34,225 nucleotides of DNA, taken from positions 1 through 34,225 of the forward strand of contig CAYGNF010000009.1 of assembly GCA_964351245.1 (NCBI GenBank), written 5' to 3'. A model generated the notes under the pieces. It was not told the origin of the DNA, made no database searches, and saw only the letters and a list, made by a program, of their open reading frames with translations. This DNA is from JANRKH01 sp964351245. Lineage in GTDB: Bacteria > Pseudomonadota > Alphaproteobacteria > Rickettsiales > Rickettsiaceae. This document shows, one piece after another, positions 31,920 to 34,225 of this stretch (positions within the stretch are counted from its first letter, which is position 1; each line of letters starts with the position of its first letter). A program made the position numbers and the translations under genes.

Positions 31920-32201
31920 ATGAGAGCAAAAATAACACAATACCCTAAATCATCAATGCAAAACTCTCCTGCATTAAATAGTCATTGGTATCTTGAGTAC
32001 ATAGAAGAAAAAAATGGAATTTATAACGACAAAATAATGGGATGGACTAGCAGTAATGACCCAAACTCCCAATTAAGTATACAATTCCCTACTCTTGAAT
32101 CGGCAATAGCATATGCAAATAAGGCTCAAATAGATTACGAGGTAATTTACTCGAATACTAAAAAATTCCTTAAAAAAACTTATGCAGAGAATTTTCAGTA
32201 A
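31920..32201 (+). CDS. NDUFS4-like complex I accessory subunit
   Basis: A 93-residue protein of the ETC complex I subunit family (PF04800; NDUFS4 in mitochondria, an accessory subunit of NADH dehydrogenase in alphaproteobacteria). The start is RAKITQYPKSSMQNSPA, then HWYLEY, MGWTSSNDPNSQLSIQFPTL and EAIAYANKAQIDYEVI, which matches the family closely. It stabilises the electron-input arm of complex I on the cytoplasmic side. It lies six bases upstream of the uvrD-type gene and may be cotranscribed with it. Its presence supports an alphaproteobacterial origin. Confidence 0.9.
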   Translation: MRAKITQYPKSSMQNSPALNSHWYLEYIEEKNGIYNDKIMGWTSSNDPNSQLSIQFPTLESAIAYANKAQIDYEVIYSNTKKFLKKTYAENFQ

Positions 32202-32207
32202 TAGACG

Positions 32208-34225
32208 ATGAATTCTTTTATAAATAACTTAGGACTAAATAATAAACAGATAGAAGCTGTATCTCATACAGAGGGGCCCTTGCTCGTTTTAGCAGGCGCA
32301 GGTACAGGAAAGACCAAAGTGCTTACCTCCCGGATAGCTCATATTCTCAACTCAAATCTTGCATCTAGTGACGAAATACTTGCAGTCACTTTTACGAATA
32401 AAGCTGCTAGAGAAATGCAGCATAGAATCTCTGCTATATATCAATATTCTTACTTACAAAATGTTGGCACATTTCATTCTGTATCAGCAAAGATATTAAG
32501 AAAATATGCTACCTTAGTAGATCTCACATCTAGTTTTTCTATACTAGATCATATAGATCAAATACGTCTAATTAAAAACATTGCCTCTGAATTTGGTATT
32601 GGTAGAAAAGATGAACGCAACAAAAATTTTCTTTCTATAATATCTAAGTGGAAAGATATGGGATTACCCTACTCAAGCCTTAAGGATAGCCATGTATATA
32701 CAGAAGACCATGTTACGGCAAAGGCTATTTACGAGATCTATCAAAGAAAGCTCGTAAGCTCGGATTTATGCGATTTTGGAGATCTTATCCTATATAATAC
32801 TCAAATATTTGAAAAATATCCTCATGTATTAGATGAGTTGCAAGAAAAATTTAAATACATAATGATAGATGAGTACCAAGATACCAATGGAGTCCAGTAT
32901 AAATGGGCAAAAAACCTTGCAAACAAGCATAGAAATATTTGCTGCGTAGGTGATGATGACCAATCTATATATAGCTGGAGAGGTGCGGAAATTGAGAATA
33001 TATTGCGCTTTGAAAAAGACTTTCATGGAGCAAAAATTATTGCTTTAGAGCAAAATTACCGTTCAACGCATCATATTCTGAAGGCGGCATCTTCGCTAAT
33101 TAATCAAAATAACTTTAGACATCAAAAAACTCTATGGACTGAATCTGCCGGCGGAGATCCTATTAATGTCATTATCGCCGAGAATGAGAAAGGAGAGGCA
33201 AATTTTGTTCTCACTCAAATTAAAAACCTAGCTGCGGCAGATAAATTATCTAATATCGCTATTTTAGTAAGAGCAAGTTTTCAAACTAGGCCCTTTGAGG
33301 AGGCTTTTATATCATCCCACCTAAATTATAGAATAATAGGGGGGTTAAAATTTTATGAAAGAGCTGAAATTAAAGATCTAATGGCATACCTAAGATTGAT
33401 AATCAATCAAAAAGATGATGTGGCATTTGAAAGAATAATCAATGCTCCAAAAAGATCTATCGGCCCTTCTTCTTTACTATTAATCAAAGATTATGCGAGT
33501 TCCAATACATTATCACTATTTGAATCCCTATCAGAGCTTGTAGATAAGCAATTAATCAAAGGTAAGCTTAGAGATAATGTAGAAAAATTTTTACACTTAA
33601 TTCAGATTTATCACAAAAAAATAATGATGCCACATACTCCATCTGATATTATTAAAGATCTTTCGGTTGATAGTGGTTACAAGGAGATGCTAAGGCAAGA
33701 AAAAAACGAAGAAGTAAGAGCAAAAATTGATAACGTCAATGAATTAGTAAGAGCTGCAGAAGATTTTGAATCAATGCAAGAATTTATGGCTCATGTCTCT
33801 TTAGTAACGGATGCGCACGATAATAAGGATTTAGAAAATTGCGTTAATATCATGACTATTCACGCTGCAAAAGGCCTGGAATTTGAGACTGTCTTTATAC
33901 CAGGGATGGAAGAGGGTATCTTTCCTCACCAAAGATCTATTGCTGAAGACGGTGCTCTTGGGATTGAGGAAGAGAGAAGGCTTGCTTATGTTGCTATAAC
34001 ACGCGCAAAGAAAAATCTATATCTTCTATATGTCGAAACCAGAAGAATCTTCAACGAATTTGTGCAATCTGGACCTTCTAGATTCCTTAGCGAATTGCCA
34101 GAATCTTCTTTAAAACGTCTTAAGGCTAACTTTTTTTATCACAATCATCGTAATAATACTTACAATAATAGAAAAATCACTGCATACTCGCATCCTACAT
34201 ACTTGCAAGTCAAAAATCTTAGAAC
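32208..34225 (+). CDS. uvrD: UvrD/PcrA-type DNA helicase (partial, runs off the window)
   Basis: An SF1A 3'-5' helicase for nucleotide excision and mismatch repair. The frame opens at ATG 32208 (MNSFINNLGLNNKQIEAV) and stays open for 672 codons to the window edge. Motifs in order: I AGAGTGKT (29-36), Ia TFTNKAAREM, II IDEYQDTNGVQYKW, III VGDDDQSIYSWRGAE, IV EQNYRST, V MTIHAAKGLEFETVF and VI ERRLAYVAITRAKKNL. The end is missing, probably only the short C-terminal tail. By sequence it could be named uvrD or pcrA; UvrD is usual for alphaproteobacteria. It lies six bases after the NDUFS4-like gene. Confidence 0.93.
   Translation, partial: MNSFINNLGLNNKQIEAVSHTEGPLLVLAGAGTGKTKVLTSRIAHILNSNLASSDEILAVTFTNKAAREMQHRISAIYQYSYLQNVGTFHSVSAKILRKYATLVDLTSSFSILDHIDQIRLIKNIASEFGIGRKDERNKNFLSIISKWKDMGLPYSSLKDSHVYTEDHVTAKAIYEIYQRKLVSSDLCDFGDLILYNTQIFEKYPHVLDELQEKFKYIMIDEYQDTNGVQYKWAKNLANKHRNICCVGDDDQSIYSWRGAEIENILRFEKDFHGAKIIALEQNYRSTHHILKAASSLINQNNFRHQKTLWTESAGGDPINVIIAENEKGEANFVLTQIKNLAAADKLSNIAILVRASFQTRPFEEAFISSHLNYRIIGGLKFYERAEIKDLMAYLRLIINQKDDVAFERIINAPKRSIGPSSLLLIKDYASSNTLSLFESLSELVDKQLIKGKLRDNVEKFLHLIQIYHKKIMMPHTPSDIIKDLSVDSGYKEMLRQEKNEEVRAKIDNVNELVRAAEDFESMQEFMAHVSLVTDAHDNKDLENCVNIMTIHAAKGLEFETVFIPGMEEGIFPHQRSIAEDGALGIEEERRLAYVAITRAKKNLYLLYVETRRIFNEFVQSGPSRFLSELPESSLKRLKANFFYHNHRNNTYNNRKITAYSHPTYLQVKNLR

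Noticed and set aside
1..34225. Mobile element, prophage, CRISPR, toxin-antitoxin or defence system
   Set aside because: No transposase, integrase, long terminal inverted repeats, regularly spaced repeats or defence-type domains were found; gene order and codon use look uniform throughout.

Overview
The window is a dense, AT-rich bacterial chromosome segment of ordinary, mostly housekeeping genes. The set and order point to an alphaproteobacterium, most likely of the order Rickettsiales. The main clues are an iscR-nfs-iscS-iscU-iscA-hscB-hscA-fdx cluster with two cysteine desulfurases, a pccB/pccA pair, an NDUFS4-like complex I subunit next to uvrD, a DUF465 protein, a short HTH regulator of the EcxR/ApxR type, and IscS and RNase III details that I recall from Rickettsia. 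The species cannot be fixed from this window. A photolyase is the least expected gene for a strictly intracellular, light-shielded lineage.

Layout. 1-1009: end of def, then fmt (start-codon formylation and its removal). 1099-2470, minus: a gamma-carbonic-anhydrase-like protein and an orphan periplasmic solute-binding protein. 2515-3237: recO. 3303-9489, minus: the complete ISC iron-sulfur operon, headed by iscR, with many overlapping genes. 9614-10315: an alpha/beta hydrolase divergent from iscR. 10432-11229, minus: fabI. 11316-12851: lnt, followed by an HTH regulator (12967-13431) whose putative promoter carries a perfect 18-bp palindrome. 13498-15425, minus: a membrane transporter translationally coupled to obgE. 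15694-18292: the dnaX-ybaB-recR replication/repair operon. 18408-22035: propionyl-CoA carboxylase beta and alpha subunits. 22226-23007: tRNA-Pro(UGG), a DUF465 protein and tRNA-Gly(GCC). 23052-24045: a HIT protein and an unrecognised one-helix membrane protein. 24064-28083, minus: a phr-rsmD-radA-rnc operon. 28256-29680: gltX. 29719-31331, minus: nadD-rsfS-lipase. 31339 onward: bolA, xseB (minus), the NDUFS4-like subunit and a uvrD-type helicase cut off by the window end.

The genes form a core set: translation start and charging (fmt, def, gltX, two tRNAs), ribosome and GTPase control (obgE, rsfS, rsmD, rnc), replication and repair (dnaX, recO, recR, radA, phr, xseB, uvrD), Fe-S assembly, lipid and lipoprotein synthesis (fabI, lnt) and propionyl-CoA metabolism. 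No intergenic stretch without a gene exceeds about 270 bases.

I saw no transposon, prophage, CRISPR array, toxin-antitoxin pair or defence island, and nothing that I can defend as a new multi-gene system. The best leads are small: a nine-A run in dnaX with stop codons just beyond it in both other frames, placed to make a short gamma-like protein; the palindrome in front of the HTH regulator; and the orphan membrane protein with its own strong-looking promoter.
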